64,000 nt of DNA, from assembly GCA_003150225.1 (NCBI GenBank), contig QAND01000005.1:33928-97927 (forward strand). The letters are read 5' to 3'. Both the position numbers and the translations under genes were made by a program. The notes under the pieces were generated by a model, which was not told the DNA's origin, ran no database searches, and worked only from the letters and a program-made list of their open reading frames with translations. This document shows positions 1 to 8,687 of the stretch, piece by piece (position 1 is the stretch's first letter; each line of letters opens with the position of its first letter). This DNA is from Bacillota bacterium. Its GTDB lineage: Bacteria; Bacillota; Clostridia; Christensenellales; QAND01.

Positions 1-50
1 CGCGACATCCACCTTGGCAAGGTGGCACTCTACCACTGAGCTACTACCGC
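1..50 (-). tRNA. tRNA-Gly (GCC), cut by the left edge
   Basis: The minus strand reads a tRNA 5' half: acceptor strand GCGGTAG, the D-loop sequence GCTCAGTGGTAGAG, and an anticodon stem-loop CCACC-TTGCCAA-GGTGG with anticodon GCC. The TpsiC arm and the 3' acceptor strand lie beyond base 1. Only 3 bases separate it from the next tRNA, so the two are probably cotranscribed. Confidence 0.93.
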
Positions 51-53
51 AGA

Positions 54-137
54 TGGTGCGGGCGAAGAGACTTGAACTCCCACGCCTATTGGCACTAGAT
101 CCTAAGTCTAGCGCGTCTGCCATTCCGCCACGCCCGC
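54..137 (-). tRNA. tRNA-Leu (TAG)
   Basis: A complete class II tRNA with a long variable arm and an encoded CCA end (54-56). The acceptor pair is GCGGGCG/CGCCCGC. The anticodon stem-loop is CTAGA-CTTAGGA-TCTAG, giving anticodon TAG for CUN leucine codons. It is the first gene of a tRNA-Leu/tRNA-Gly unit reading out of the window to the left. Confidence 0.96.
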
Positions 138-183
138 AGGGCTTGGCCTGCAAAAGCAACGTCTCACTCTTGCATGCCTTGTG

Positions 184-212
184 ATTATAGATAGTATCTC
201 CAAAATTGTCAA
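184..212 (-). promoter_or_regulatory. Promoter of the tRNA-Leu/Gly unit
   Basis: On the minus strand, TTGACA (207-212) is followed by a 17-base spacer and TATAAT (184-189), a perfect sigma-A-type consensus promoter. It lies about 47 bases upstream of the tRNA-Leu 5' end, as expected for a stable-RNA promoter. Confidence 0.85.
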
Positions 213-341
213 GCCCTTGTGAGAAAAAACCGCTCCTAAAACTTCCACAAAAGGAGGAAGCATCCGCCCTTGAATATATTGGCTCCATAAGAGCACCGCA
301 AACCGCCGAGGAGGCTCTGCTCCTCTCCGGCCAGCAGCATG

Positions 342-1658
342 CTACTGAAGCAGCCCCAGTTTCTCCTTCCATAGGAGGACTCGCAGCACCGACGCATCCA
401 ATGCCTCCTCGCTGATCGTTCCATCCTTAACCGCCTGAACCACGGCGGGTATCTGCTCCTTATAGTCGGTTCCACAGATCATATCATTCCCCGCTTGAAT
501 GGCCAATACCGCCGCATCCCCTATGCCATATTCCGTGCGGATGGCGTCCATATAGAGATCGTCGGTCATGATCACTCCCTGAAACTCCAGCTCCTCCCGA
601 AGAATCTCATGCACCTTAGGGGATAGGGATGCCGGAAGATCTGGGTCCATGGCCTCCACCACGTTATGACTCACCAGGACGCTATCGGCTCCGGCCGCAA
701 AGCCAGCGGAAAAGGGCAGAAAATCGCTGGAGCGGAAGGTCTCCATGGGGCGCTGGTCATGGGCTACCCCGGTGTGAGTATCCCGGTTATTGCCATAGCC
801 GGGGAAATGCTTTAGCACCGATCCCATACCCTCGGCATCCATCACCTCCACCACCGTTCTTACATATTCCGCGGTCTGGGCGGCGTCCTTTCCAAAGGTT
901 CGGGCATAAATATAGTCCCCGCTATCGGTGGAAACATCGCAAACCGGCGCCATGTTAACATTGATTCCAAGTTTTTTCAAAAACTGTGCCTTTTCCTGGG
1001 TATCGCTGCTTACCAATTCCAACCCCCCTGCTCGGAACAGCGCCTGAGGGGAGCGGAAGGGGGCGGAACGAAACTGGGGCAGTTGGCTGATGCGGTTCAC
1101 CAATCCCCCTTCTTCATCCACAGCAATCAGCATGGGAATCCTGCTGGCCTTCTGGTAGGATGCAATCTCCTCCTTTAAGCCGGCTGGCGTCTGGCTTTCC
1201 GTATTGGGCTTAAACAACACATATCCGCCCAGATGGTAGTCTGCAGCGTCCTGAGCGGCTCCCTGGGTCGGGCACCGCACCAAGAACAGTTGGCCCACCT
1301 TTTCCTCCACACTCATGCCAGCCAGAAGGTCGTCCACCACCCGATAGCGCTTGGCTTCCTCTCCCGGCTCCACCAGGGTGATCACCAGGGCTTCATAGGG
1401 ATTCCGGTGCTGAACCTCCACCCGGTCTCCCTCCATCAGGCGATATCCGTTCAGCTTCAACTGCGCGTTCTGCCGTTCAAAGGTATGGGTTGCATCCTCT
1501 GTGGTTTGAATGGTGATAATCTCCTCCGTTACCTCCACCACCTTGCCCACAGTGGCCTCCACGGGCTTAGGAGTGGGAGCGGGCTCAGCCGCATTGCCGC
1601 AGGCGGCGCACAGCATACAGATACAGCAGATGATTCCAATTACCGCTTGTTTTTTCAT
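342..1658 (-). CDS. Glycoside hydrolase family 3 lipoprotein (NagZ-like)
   Basis: 438 aa. Cleaves terminal beta-linked sugars, probably N-acetylglucosamine from cell-wall fragments, at the outer face of the membrane. A lipoprotein signal ends in the lipobox LCAAC (lipid Cys20). Residues about 30-110 form a small extra domain of unknown role. The rest is a GH3 barrel with the NagZ motif KHFPGYGNNRDTHT (His of the acid/base loop) and MTDDLYMDA, where the nucleophile Asp is expected. NagZ of Gram-negatives is cytosolic, whereas Firmicutes homologues are often exported lipoproteins, which fits here. The gene stands alone, between the tRNA-Leu and tRNA-Pro transcripts. Substrate is inferred from the family. 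Confidence 0.85.
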   Translation of the reverse strand: MKKQAVIGIICCICMLCAACGNAAEPAPTPKPVEATVGKVVEVTEEIITIQTTEDATHTFERQNAQLKLNGYRLMEGDRVEVQHRNPYEALVITLVEPGEEAKRYRVVDDLLAGMSVEEKVGQLFLVRCPTQGAAQDAADYHLGGYVLFKPNTESQTPAGLKEEIASYQKASRIPMLIAVDEEGGLVNRISQLPQFRSAPFRSPQALFRAGGLELVSSDTQEKAQFLKKLGINVNMAPVCDVSTDSGDYIYARTFGKDAAQTAEYVRTVVEVMDAEGMGSVLKHFPGYGNNRDTHTGVAHDQRPMETFRSSDFLPFSAGFAAGADSVLVSHNVVEAMDPDLPASLSPKVHEILREELEFQGVIMTDDLYMDAIRTEYGIGDAAVLAIQAGNDMICGTDYKEQIPAVVQAVKDGTISEEALDASVLRVLLWKEKLGLLQ

Positions 1659-1757
1659 AGGTTCACCCGATCCTTTTTTGCCATTTGTTTTATTATATCA
1701 GATCATCGGTGCCATAAAAAAGTCAATGTTCGGATGCATTCCTCCTGGACAATGCAA

Positions 1758-1786
1758 TTGACGGAGCAAGACATCTATACTATAAT
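1758..1786 (+). promoter_or_regulatory. Promoter of tRNA-Pro
   Basis: TTGACG (1758-1763), a 17-base spacer and TATAAT (1781-1786), ending 30 bases before the mature tRNA 5' end. Confidence 0.8.
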
Positions 1787-1816
1787 ATCCAAGGAATCGG
1801 CCGAAACCGGCATTCA

Positions 1817-1890
<74 letters not shown>

Positions 1891-1893
<3 letters not shown>

Positions 1894-1950
1894 GCGGCAA
1901 GTTGCCGCGTCTAATATCGCAATCCACTTTTGTGGGTTGCGATATTTTTA
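1891..1950 (+). repeat. tRNA-end hairpin repeat, copy 1
   Basis: Starts at the tRNA-Pro CCA. The unit has a short hairpin, GCGGC-AAGTT-GCCGC (1894-1908), then a long hairpin whose 9-base arms ATATCGCAA and TTGCGATAT (1914-1945) are followed by TTTTT. The second hairpin has terminator form. Three more copies are found at 1987-2045, 3198-3256 and 3293-3351. Confidence 0.8.
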
Positions 1951-1986
1951 TCCCCGCCCCATCTTTCCCTCCTTTCCGCATTTCAG

Positions 1987-2045
1987 CCAGCGGTAGGTTG
2001 CAGCGTCCAATATCGCAATCCGCCTTTGTGGGTTCTGGTATTTCT
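1987..2045 (+). repeat. tRNA-end hairpin repeat, copy 2 (degenerate)
   Basis: Begins with CCAGCGG like copy 1 although no tRNA precedes it. The first module reads GGTAGGTTGC and the long hairpin has lost part of its 3' arm. It lies 36 bases after copy 1. The region from here to the csp promoter at 2231 has no gene that can be supported. Confidence 0.7.
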
Positions 2046-2230
2046 ATCTTCCTTCATCCATACCATTCACATTCGGTTGTATCGCAAGATTCTCATAAAA
2101 AGCTTGGCTGATTCATAAGCGCAAGATACTTTTACATCGTTGTCTCGCTTATTCCCTCCGTTTTCTCCCAAACCGCCCTATATGATCCCGCAAAAAGCTG
2201 GCAAATCCTGCTATGTTTTTGTCCATGCCC

Positions 2231-2259
2231 TTGACAAATCCTGCAAAGACTGATAAAGT
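2231..2259 (+). promoter_or_regulatory. Promoter of the cold-shock gene
   Basis: TTGACA (2231-2236), a 17-base spacer, TAAAGT (2254-2259). It implies a transcript start near 2266 and a 5' leader of about 120 bases. Long leaders are typical of csp genes. Confidence 0.75.
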
Positions 2260-2291
2260 ATTTTTCGTATTCAAAGAGGTATCAATTGTAC

Positions 2292-2346
2292 TCACAGGTA
2301 TTGTAAGTCATTGGCTCCATTCTTGATTTACACCTGTGGGTTTTTT
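2292..2346 (+). terminator. Terminator-like hairpin in the csp leader
   Basis: CACAGGT (2293-2299) pairs with ACCTGTG (2332-2338), and the stem can be extended with small bulges. It is followed by GG and six T. It sits between the csp promoter and its ribosome site and no gene lies upstream that it could serve, so it may be an attenuator or a thermosensing leader element. Confidence 0.55.
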
Positions 2347-2385
2347 GTCTCTTATGGGTGCAGATTCTTTTAGGAGGTACCAGTT

Positions 2386-2598
2386 ATGAACAATGGTACG
2401 GTAAAATGGTTCAACGATAGCAAAGGCTATGGCTTCATCTCCAACGATGAGGGCGGCGAGGACGTTTTCGTTCATTTCTCCGCTATTCAGGGCGAAGGCT
2501 TCAAGACCCTTGCGGAAGGCCAGAAGGTAACCTATGATACCGAGGTCGATCCCAAGAACAGCAGCAAGACCCGCGCCATCAACGTCTGCCCTCTATAA
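2386..2598 (+). CDS. Cold-shock protein (CspA/CspD family)
   Basis: 70 aa, the full length of a single cold-shock domain. It shows both RNA-binding motifs: [13 protein letters not shown] (RNP1 type) and [10 protein letters not shown] (RNP2 type). These proteins bind single-stranded RNA or DNA and melt secondary structure that blocks translation. The start follows AGGAGGT by 7 bases. The gene is monocistronic, with its own promoter, a hairpin-bearing leader and a terminator just after the stop. Several paralogues per genome are common, so no specific symbol is given. Confidence 0.93.
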   Translation: MNNGTVKWFNDSKGYGFISNDEGGEDVFVHFSAIQGEGFKTLAEGQKVTYDTEVDPKNSSKTRAINVCPL

Positions 2599-2652
2599 TT
2601 GGAAGTACCACGAACAGCCGCTGCTGTTCAGCCTTTCAACATACGGCAAAAG

Positions 2653-2681
2653 AAAGCGCCTGTCATCTGACAGGCGCTTTT
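2653..2681. terminator. Bidirectional terminator
   Basis: AAAGCGCCTGTC-ATCT-GACAGGCGCTTTT stem-loop between the convergent csp and YccF genes. A T run follows on the plus strand and A-rich sequence precedes it. Confidence 0.85.
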
Positions 2682-2688
2682 CGTTTCT

Positions 2689-3048
2689 TCAAACCACATC
2701 GGAGCCAAAAGGCATCAGTGCCAGCTTGGCGATTTTAAAGTGTTGCTTTCCAAACGGGATTCCCACGATCGTCATACAGAAAAGCACTCCGGTCACCGCG
2801 GAGCAGATGGCAAGTGGAATCCCGCTGAAGATCAGCCATAGGACATTGAGCAAAGTAGCCCCTACTCCCCCGGCATAGATGATTTTTTTCCCGAAGGGAA
2901 AGAATGTCAATTTGGCAAACTTAAAGCACTGCATTCCCAGGGGAATACCCACCACGGTGATGCTCCAGAGCACCCCTGCCAAAATCCAACCAAGGCCGAT
3001 CTCCAGCCCGCCAAATACAAACCAGATAAGATTACCAAATATTCGCAT
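2689..3048 (-). CDS. YccF domain inner-membrane protein
   Basis: 119 aa. Two YccF modules, each with a hydrophobic segment followed by a conserved GIPLG/GIPFG turn and a KFAKL/KIAKLAL amphipathic stretch: TVVGIPLGMQCFKFAKLTFFPFG near residues 32-54 and TIVGIPFGKQHFKIAKLALMPFG at the C-terminus. Family proteins are small membrane proteins of unknown function. The start chosen, MRIFGNLIWFVFGG, follows a GAGGGAG ribosome site. A longer reading frame upstream begins inside non-coding sequence without a ribosome site. Confidence 0.85.
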   Translation of the reverse strand: MRIFGNLIWFVFGGLEIGLGWILAGVLWSITVVGIPLGMQCFKFAKLTFFPFGKKIIYAGGVGATLLNVLWLIFSGIPLAICSAVTGVLFCMTIVGIPFGKQHFKIAKLALMPFGSDVV

Positions 3049-3197
3049 GATATGCTCCCTCTTCCCCTTCGTTAACCTGATGATACCCGATCTTCCTATG
3101 CTTCTCATAAAGAAAAGCATAATAAATCCTTAACTCGTTCGCCTCTGCAGCGCCATACTTTTCATGCGCTTCTGACGCCTTGTACATATCGGACTGC

Positions 3198-3256
3198 AAA
3201 AAAAGTCGCATCCTCCAATAGAAGATGCGACTTTGGGTGCTGCAACTTGCCGCTGG
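3198..3256 (-). repeat. tRNA-end hairpin repeat, copy 4 (different stem)
   Basis: On the minus strand it opens with CCAGCGGCAAGTTGC like the other copies. The long hairpin then has a different stem, AAGTCGCATC against GATGCGACTT, ending in seven T. The fold is kept while the sequence differs from copies 1-3. Confidence 0.7.
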
Positions 3257-3292
3257 CAGAGTCTTACGATTTGGCTCTTTACTGTCGGGAAC

Positions 3293-3351
3293 AAAAATAT
3301 CGCAACCCACCAAAGTGAATTGCGATATTGAGCGCGGCAACTTGCCGCTGG
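3293..3351 (-). repeat. tRNA-end hairpin repeat, copy 3
   Basis: Begins on the minus strand at the CCA of tRNA-Thr. It has GCGGCAAGTTGCCGC, then arms ATATCGCAAT and TTGCGATAT followed by TTTTTG. It is nearly identical to copy 1, 1.4 kb away on the other strand. Confidence 0.8.
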
Positions 3352-3423
3352 AGCCACTGAGCGGATTTGAACCGCTGACCTGCTGATTACGAATCAGCTG
3401 CTCTACCACTGAGCCACAGTGGC
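3349..3423 (-). tRNA. tRNA-Thr (CGT)
   Basis: Acceptor GCCACTG pairs with CAGTGGC, then T and an encoded CCA (3349-3351). The anticodon stem-loop GCTGA-TTCGTAA-TCAGC gives anticodon CGT. Confidence 0.96.
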
Positions 3424-3475
3424 CTGAATGCGGATGCATTATAGCATATTTGGAAAGAGGCTGTCACTACCCAAA

Positions 3476-4582
3476 TTATCGATACCGGCGAAAATACATA
3501 TATAGATCGCATCGAATGCTGCCATTATACAGCTTGCGACGCTTGTTTGCCCGCGCCCCAAAGGATCTTTCAAATCCCCGATCCTCGCTGATAGCAAATA
3601 CACCCCAGCGAGGGTTCGCCTCCTTGAGCCGGCCCAAAGCGCCGATGGCCTCCCGATCCACCTCCATGCGAACGCCGTAGGGGGGATTGGTGACGATGAC
3701 GCCGCCCTCGCTGGGCAGAGACAGGCTCTTAACGTCCCCCTGAACGGCGTTGATAAACCCGTTGACCCCCGCCCGCTTTCCGTGGCGCTGGGTCATGGAC
3801 ACCATCTTAGGATCGATATCGCTGGCGTGGATATGGGCAAATCCCCTTTCCCTCCGAAGATCCCGAGCCTCCTCGCGGCAGCGCTCTCCTGTCTCCCGCC
3901 AGTGGCTCCAGCTATCAAAGGCAAATTCCCGCATCAGTCCAGGTGCGGTGTTGCTGGCGATCATAGCCGCCTCAATAGCGATGGTACCAGAGCCACAGAA
4001 GGGATCCAACAGAATTTCCCTGCCGTCATAGTGGGAAAGATAGACCAACGCAGCGGCCAAGGTCTCCCGGATGGGAGCCTTTGCGGACAGGTCCCGGTAT
4101 CCCCGGCGGTTGAGCCCGCCTCCCGATAGATTCAAGCCGATGGTAGCTACATCCCGGAGCATGCCAATCTCAATGTTATACCGGGGCCCGGTCTCGGGAC
4201 AGCGGGCATATCCATAATGGGCCATCATGGACTCGGCCACAGCCTTTTTGCCGATGGACTGCATGTCCCGTACGCTGACCAGTTTGCTGAGCGCTCCCTT
4301 TCCGGTGATGTACAACTCCGCGTTGAAGGGCAAAAGCTCCCCAAACCCAATGGCGCGGATGCCCTCAAAGAGCTGATCAAAGGTCTCGGCGGGAAAGGAC
4401 CCTAACTCCAGAAAAACCCGGTCGGCGCACCGGAGCCAAAGGTTAGCCCGAACAGCGTCCTCCTGTTCTCCCTGGAAAAACACCCGGGCGTCCTCCACCC
4501 GCTCCACTTGAATGCCAAGCTCCCGGAGCTCATCCCGTACCAGAGCTTCCATTCCAAACCCGCAGGTGGCATAATACCTCAT
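3476..4582 (-). CDS. THUMP-domain class I RNA methyltransferase (RlmL/YpsC type)
   Basis: 368 aa. Predicted to transfer a methyl group from SAM to a guanine N2 in 23S rRNA. The N-terminal part (about 1-160) is a ferredoxin-like/THUMP RNA-binding region with the family start YYATCGFGMEALVRDEL. The C-terminal part is a Rossmann methylase with DPFCGSGTIAIEAA (SAM binding) and TNPPYGVRM (the NPPY catalytic motif of N-methylases). The start lies behind GGGGAGG, and its ATG overlaps the TGA of the HD gene upstream (ATGA). The overlap indicates translational coupling. Last gene of the minus-strand operon that begins at 9413. Confidence 0.9.
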   Translation of the reverse strand: MRYYATCGFGMEALVRDELRELGIQVERVEDARVFFQGEQEDAVRANLWLRCADRVFLELGSFPAETFDQLFEGIRAIGFGELLPFNAELYITGKGALSKLVSVRDMQSIGKKAVAESMMAHYGYARCPETGPRYNIEIGMLRDVATIGLNLSGGGLNRRGYRDLSAKAPIRETLAAALVYLSHYDGREILLDPFCGSGTIAIEAAMIASNTAPGLMREFAFDSWSHWRETGERCREEARDLRRERGFAHIHASDIDPKMVSMTQRHGKRAGVNGFINAVQGDVKSLSLPSEGGVIVTNPPYGVRMEVDREAIGALGRLKEANPRWGVFAISEDRGFERSFGARANKRRKLYNGSIRCDLYMYFRRYR

Positions 4583-5286
4583 CAGTTTTCCTCCCCTTGG
4601 CCGGATTTGCCCGGCTCGGTATGGCGGTTTACATATACATCGTTGATCCACAGCTCAAACCGACAGCCTAAATAACGGGCAGCGGCTTCCGTCAGCGTCA
4701 TCCGGCTCATATAGATGTCCAAAAACTCCTTGATGGAGGAGCCATTCTCCATCACGCAGGAAAAGCGGATCACCTTGGCCTCCCGATCCACCGTAACATT
4801 GGTCTTCTGGATGGAATAGTTCACCCGGTCGTGGATATCATTGGGATCATACTTGTTGCGCCGAACCCGGACCCGGTGGGCGTCGATCTTATCGGCAATG
4901 ATCAGAGCGGAGCTGATGGCGCTGACAGGCTTCCCATATTGCTCCTCGTGGTTTCCCACCGCAAGACAGATCTCGCTGGCCTCGTCCGGATCCATGCCGG
5001 CCTGCAGCAACATAGGAAACAGCAAACACGCCCCGGTGAGTCCATGATATTCCCGGTTGACCATGTTTCCCACGTCATGAACCCACCCGGCAATGGCGCC
5101 CAGCTCCACCGTGCGACTCGGATACCCCAAGCTGGAAAGGATCTCCGCGGTGATGCGGCTTACATAGCCCACATGCTTGGGCCCATGATCGGTATAGCCT
5201 ATGGCCTCCAAATACCGGTTGGCGGTTTCTATCATGGCTGATATGGCGGGATCCCGCCGAATATCCAGCAATACAATCTGCGACAT
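4582..5286 (-). CDS. HD-domain phosphohydrolase
   Basis: 234 aa. The metal-binding HD signature is present: H near residue 37 (DHGPKHVGYVSR), GWVHDVGN (the HD pair, about 68-72), EYHGLTG, and an ADKIDAHR helix later. HD enzymes hydrolyse phosphate esters of nucleotides, with the substrate set by context. Here that context (RNA methylase downstream, TPR and HEAT-like proteins upstream) does not point to a substrate. The start is 1 base after the stop of the preceding gene, behind GGGAGA. The last 30 residues are hydrophilic and not part of the domain. Confidence 0.83.
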   Translation of the reverse strand: MSQIVLLDIRRDPAISAMIETANRYLEAIGYTDHGPKHVGYVSRITAEILSSLGYPSRTVELGAIAGWVHDVGNMVNREYHGLTGACLLFPMLLQAGMDPDEASEICLAVGNHEEQYGKPVSAISSALIIADKIDAHRVRVRRNKYDPNDIHDRVNYSIQKTNVTVDREAKVIRFSCVMENGSSIKEFLDIYMSRMTLTEAAARYLGCRFELWINDVYVNRHTEPGKSGQGEEN

Positions 5287-5287
5287 A

Positions 5288-6100
5288 CTATTCTCCCATC
5301 GTTCTCATCAATTCATAATCCTGATCTCCGTAGAACTCTCGTTCCACATCCAGGATAGCGCCTAGGCTTTCAGCGGCATCCCGCATGGCAAGATAATCCC
5401 CATAGCGCAAATTGGGCGCCTGCATAGCGGTTTTGAGAGGTTCCACCGCCCGGGCATCCCCCAGCCGCATCAGACACTGGGCGTAGAAGGCGTCCGGACA
5501 ATCCAAAAATAGGTTCAACAGGGCTTCAAAGGTTCCCTCCACCGGGAGATAGCTCAGGATATCCCCCAGCCGCCGCCGGTTCTCCGGATCCATAATTCCG
5601 GGCAGGCGATCTTGGATCAACCGGGCGGTCTCCAAATCCCCCAGAGCGATGACGGCCTCGGCTGCGGCGTCGCTGAGGCCGGCGTCGGCGTCCTCATCCA
5701 GCAGGATCTCCCGGTAGCGGGTAAGCGGCGCCCTGCTCTCCAGATCCATGAGCAACCCGATGACCGCCACCCCCTCGCCAGGGCTGAGCCCGGTATCCGC
5801 AAGCGCCTCGTGAAGGGCTTCCTCCCCCTGAGAAGACGACAAAATGGCGTCCATCAGATAATCGGTCGGGGGGATTCCCTCCCTTGCGCAATCCAACAGC
5901 TCCTCTACCAGCATATAGGCGTTCTTTTCGGAAAAGTACTCCTCCATGGTTCGGCCGTCCAATTCGGGGAGCGGCGTGTGAAGGAACCCATGGTACAGCT
6001 CCTCCGCCCGCTCCTCGATCTCCTCCTCGGTGGCGTCCTCCGACACCTTGCCGTGCCGGGCGAAATACTGCCGGAACAGCCCGTCAAAATCCACAGCCAT
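5288..6100 (-). CDS. HEAT-repeat-like helical protein
   Basis: 270 aa from the start MAVDFDGLFRQYF, which follows AAGGAG by 10 bases. The start is 1 base downstream of the TPR gene stop, and upstream in-frame Met codons lie inside that gene. The protein is acidic and entirely helical in character. Repeated helix pairs such as AAAEAVIALGDLETARLIQDRL and FYAQCLMRLGDARAVEPLKTAM resemble HEAT or PBS-lyase repeats, which act as protein-interaction scaffolds. No catalytic motif is seen. It probably works with the adjacent TPR protein; the function is unknown. Confidence 0.75.
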   Translation of the reverse strand: MAVDFDGLFRQYFARHGKVSEDATEEEIEERAEELYHGFLHTPLPELDGRTMEEYFSEKNAYMLVEELLDCAREGIPPTDYLMDAILSSSQGEEALHEALADTGLSPGEGVAVIGLLMDLESRAPLTRYREILLDEDADAGLSDAAAEAVIALGDLETARLIQDRLPGIMDPENRRRLGDILSYLPVEGTFEALLNLFLDCPDAFYAQCLMRLGDARAVEPLKTAMQAPNLRYGDYLAMRDAAESLGAILDVEREFYGDQDYELMRTMGE

Positions 6101-6101
6101 A

Positions 6102-7784
6102 TCAGTGATGCTCCTTCCCATAGCCCAGGGCGCCAAGGCCCCGGTTCAGGCCGTCATACCGAACCCCAAAGATCCGGCAGGCCTCCTTCTTCAATAGGGG
6201 TTTTCCCCGCCGGAGAGCAGCAAGATAAGCAAGGGCTGCGCAGAGGTCCTCCTTCTTCATCCCGGTGATCTCCTCCATTCCATGATCCCGGATGTATTCG
6301 CAAAACACAGCCACCATCTCGTCCACCAGGGCATCCTGGCCCTCCTCGCCCATACGGCTAACGGCCAAGGCAATCACCTCTCGGTAAAAGGCTTCCCCAT
6401 CCTTTGGAAAATCATAGACCGATATCTTAGCCCGGACCACCGAGCCCTCCAGCATGGCCAGATAGGGCTCCGGCTCCCCCGCATGGTAAAGGGCCATCAA
6501 AAGCTCATTCTTTGTCTCGTCGTCGTAGAATTCCGATAACAACATCCCCCGCAGTGTCAGAATGCACTCTTGGGTAGCCACCATGGAAAGGATCTCAATA
6601 CAAGCGCTCCGCACCCGCTTATCGGAAAGCTCCACACCCCACAGAGCATAGGAGCGAAACTCCGCGTCCTCCAAAAAGGCGCTTCGGGTAGCCCGGGGAC
6701 CCTTGCGCAGCACGCCGTTGATCACCGATACCCGCCGGGCTGCTTCCGTAAGGGGCACCTGGTACTGATAGGCCAGCCACAGCACCTGAGGTTCCTCCTT
6801 CATGGCCTCCTGGGCAAGATTCCGATAGTATAGGGAGATACTGTTTTCCCATTCCCACTTGGACAGCTCCCCAAAATGCCGGAACGCCCGGCCGTATTGT
6901 CCACTGTTATAGGCGGCAATACCGGCAAAATACAGCATCCGCTCATCCCATTCAAACTGGTTCATAGCGGAACGAAATACCTCATACGCTGCGGCATCCC
7001 GGTGATTTTCTCCCAGGGCCAAACCCAGCCGCAGGGCATCCTGTTCATTCTGGGGAACCAGCTTTTCGATCTCCTCCAGCTGCTCTATCGACCGCTCTAC
7101 ATCCCGAAGGGTCTGGTAATATAGGAGCAGATTGCAGTTTGCAAAGATATTCTGAGGCTCCACAGCGCGGACTTGCTCCACATCCCGAAGCGCTCCCTCC
7201 ACATCCCCCAGGGCATACTGGCAGATGGACAGATTATTCCGTGCATACACCAGAGAATCGTCCTGCTCCAGGCATCGAGAGAACCGTTCCGCCGCCCGGG
7301 AATAGTCCCCCTGATCCATGGCCTCCCGCCCTTCTTCCGCCAGCTTTTCGGCGGGGGTCAGTTGTTCCATATCCTCCAGGTATTCATAGATGGAGAGGAT
7401 CATATCCTCCGCGTCCTCTGCGTATTCTCCCTCGGGCTCTGCATCCAAATACCCCCGCAAAAAGCGAAGGGCCTTGTCATACTGTCCCATATTCATCTGG
7501 TTGTATCCCAGATAATAGGCGCATTCCGCCGCCTCATCTCCTCCCTCCTCCAGAAGTCCATAGAGAATTCTGCAGCTCCGATCATACATCTGCAGCCGGG
7601 ACAGCACATCGGCCAGCAAAAGCTGGTATTCCCTGTTTCCAGGCTCCCGATTCAGGGCACGCCGAAGGTTGGCCATGGCCCCTGGCAGGTCGTCCCGGTC
7701 CAGATTGCGGATGGCCAGCTTGCCGTAGAATTCCCCCGGCTGATGATAGGTTAAAATCTTGCTTTTCTCTCTGGGTAGTGCCAT
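6102..7784 (-). CDS. TPR-repeat protein
   Basis: 560 aa, cytosolic, without signal or membrane segments. Tetratricopeptide repeats are clear in the N-terminal 330 residues, for example GAMANLRRALNREPGN, ECAYYLGYNQMNMGQYDKAL and RNNLSICQYALGDVEGALRDVEQV. The C-terminal 230 residues are helical and end in KKEACRIFGVRYDGLNRGLGALG, which may be a small DNA- or protein-binding helix bundle. The start is behind GAGGAG. Probably a scaffold for a multiprotein assembly; no partner can be named from the sequence. Confidence 0.83.
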   Translation of the reverse strand: MALPREKSKILTYHQPGEFYGKLAIRNLDRDDLPGAMANLRRALNREPGNREYQLLLADVLSRLQMYDRSCRILYGLLEEGGDEAAECAYYLGYNQMNMGQYDKALRFLRGYLDAEPEGEYAEDAEDMILSIYEYLEDMEQLTPAEKLAEEGREAMDQGDYSRAAERFSRCLEQDDSLVYARNNLSICQYALGDVEGALRDVEQVRAVEPQNIFANCNLLLYYQTLRDVERSIEQLEEIEKLVPQNEQDALRLGLALGENHRDAAAYEVFRSAMNQFEWDERMLYFAGIAAYNSGQYGRAFRHFGELSKWEWENSISLYYRNLAQEAMKEEPQVLWLAYQYQVPLTEAARRVSVINGVLRKGPRATRSAFLEDAEFRSYALWGVELSDKRVRSACIEILSMVATQECILTLRGMLLSEFYDDETKNELLMALYHAGEPEPYLAMLEGSVVRAKISVYDFPKDGEAFYREVIALAVSRMGEEGQDALVDEMVAVFCEYIRDHGMEEITGMKKEDLCAALAYLAALRRGKPLLKKEACRIFGVRYDGLNRGLGALGYGKEHH

Positions 7785-7791
7785 AGGCTCC

Positions 7792-8682
7792 TCATCCTAC
7801 CGATTTCGCGGAGGCCTCTCCCAACAGGCGAAGCAGCTCCTCTTCGGTAAAGCAGTACTTGGTGCCGCAGAAGTGACAGGTGATTTCGCAGCCATGGTCT
7901 TCCTCCACCATCTGAACCAGTTCAGCCTCCCCGATGCTGATCAGCGCCCGCTCCATGCGCTCCCGGCTGCAATTGCAAACATACCCGCAGTCCTGGCGCT
8001 GGGTAATGCGGTAAGCAAGACCGCTAAAAGCCATTGCAATGGAATCCAGCAGGGAGGAATCCTTCAGCATATTGGTAAAATCGCTGTATAAAGGCGCCCC
8101 CAGCTCCAGCTTCCGGATGGTCTCCTCCGGACATCCAGGCAGGGGAAAGATCCCGATGCCCCCCGCCGATAGAATGCTACCATCGGTATTCACCAGCACA
8201 CCAAGGTATAGCAAGCAGGGCTGCTGCTGGCTGGTGGCATAGTAGTAGGCCATATCCTCAGCGATCTCCCCGCTTACCAGGGGGGACTGTCCCACATAGG
8301 GTTCTCCAAACCCAAGATCCCTTACCACAGCGATGCGCCCATTCTTGCCCACGGCGCCTCCTACGTCCAGCTTGCCGTCGGCCCGGGGTGGCAGCATCAC
8401 CTCTGGATGATCCACACACCCCCTAACCTCCCCCTTGGGGTTGGCCACAGCGATGATGCGGCCCAGCGGGCCGTCCCCCTGGATGGTCACCGAAACGTCC
8501 CCTCGATCGTCCTTGATATCGGAAGCCATAATAAGGGCGCCCATGAGGGTGCGCCCCATGGCGGCGGCCGCTACCGGGCTCAGGCCGTGCAGGTTTACCG
8601 CCCGCTGAACGATCCGCGTCCCGTCAATGCAGACCCCGTAGGCCGCGCCGTCCTCCAGCATGGTTTTGATCAAATTTGCCAT
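7792..8682 (-). CDS. hslO: Redox-regulated chaperone Hsp33
   Basis: 296 aa, the usual family length. Hsp33 is activated by oxidation: its four zinc-binding cysteines form disulfides and the protein then holds unfolding client proteins. The C-terminal zinc motif CxC-x(n)-CxxC is present as CNC (about residue 237) and CHFC (about 269). The N-terminal domain has the family blocks GDGPLGRIIAVAN and GYVGQSPLVSGEIAEDMAYY-type sequence. The stop is 7 bases before the TPR gene, placing an oxidative-stress chaperone in this operon, in keeping with the oxygen-defence genes near 20 kb. Confidence 0.95.
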   Translation of the reverse strand: MANLIKTMLEDGAAYGVCIDGTRIVQRAVNLHGLSPVAAAAMGRTLMGALIMASDIKDDRGDVSVTIQGDGPLGRIIAVANPKGEVRGCVDHPEVMLPPRADGKLDVGGAVGKNGRIAVVRDLGFGEPYVGQSPLVSGEIAEDMAYYYATSQQQPCLLYLGVLVNTDGSILSAGGIGIFPLPGCPEETIRKLELGAPLYSDFTNMLKDSSLLDSIAMAFSGLAYRITQRQDCGYVCNCSRERMERALISIGEAELVQMVEEDHGCEITCHFCGTKYCFTEEELLRLLGEASAKSVG

Positions 8683-8687
8683 CGATC

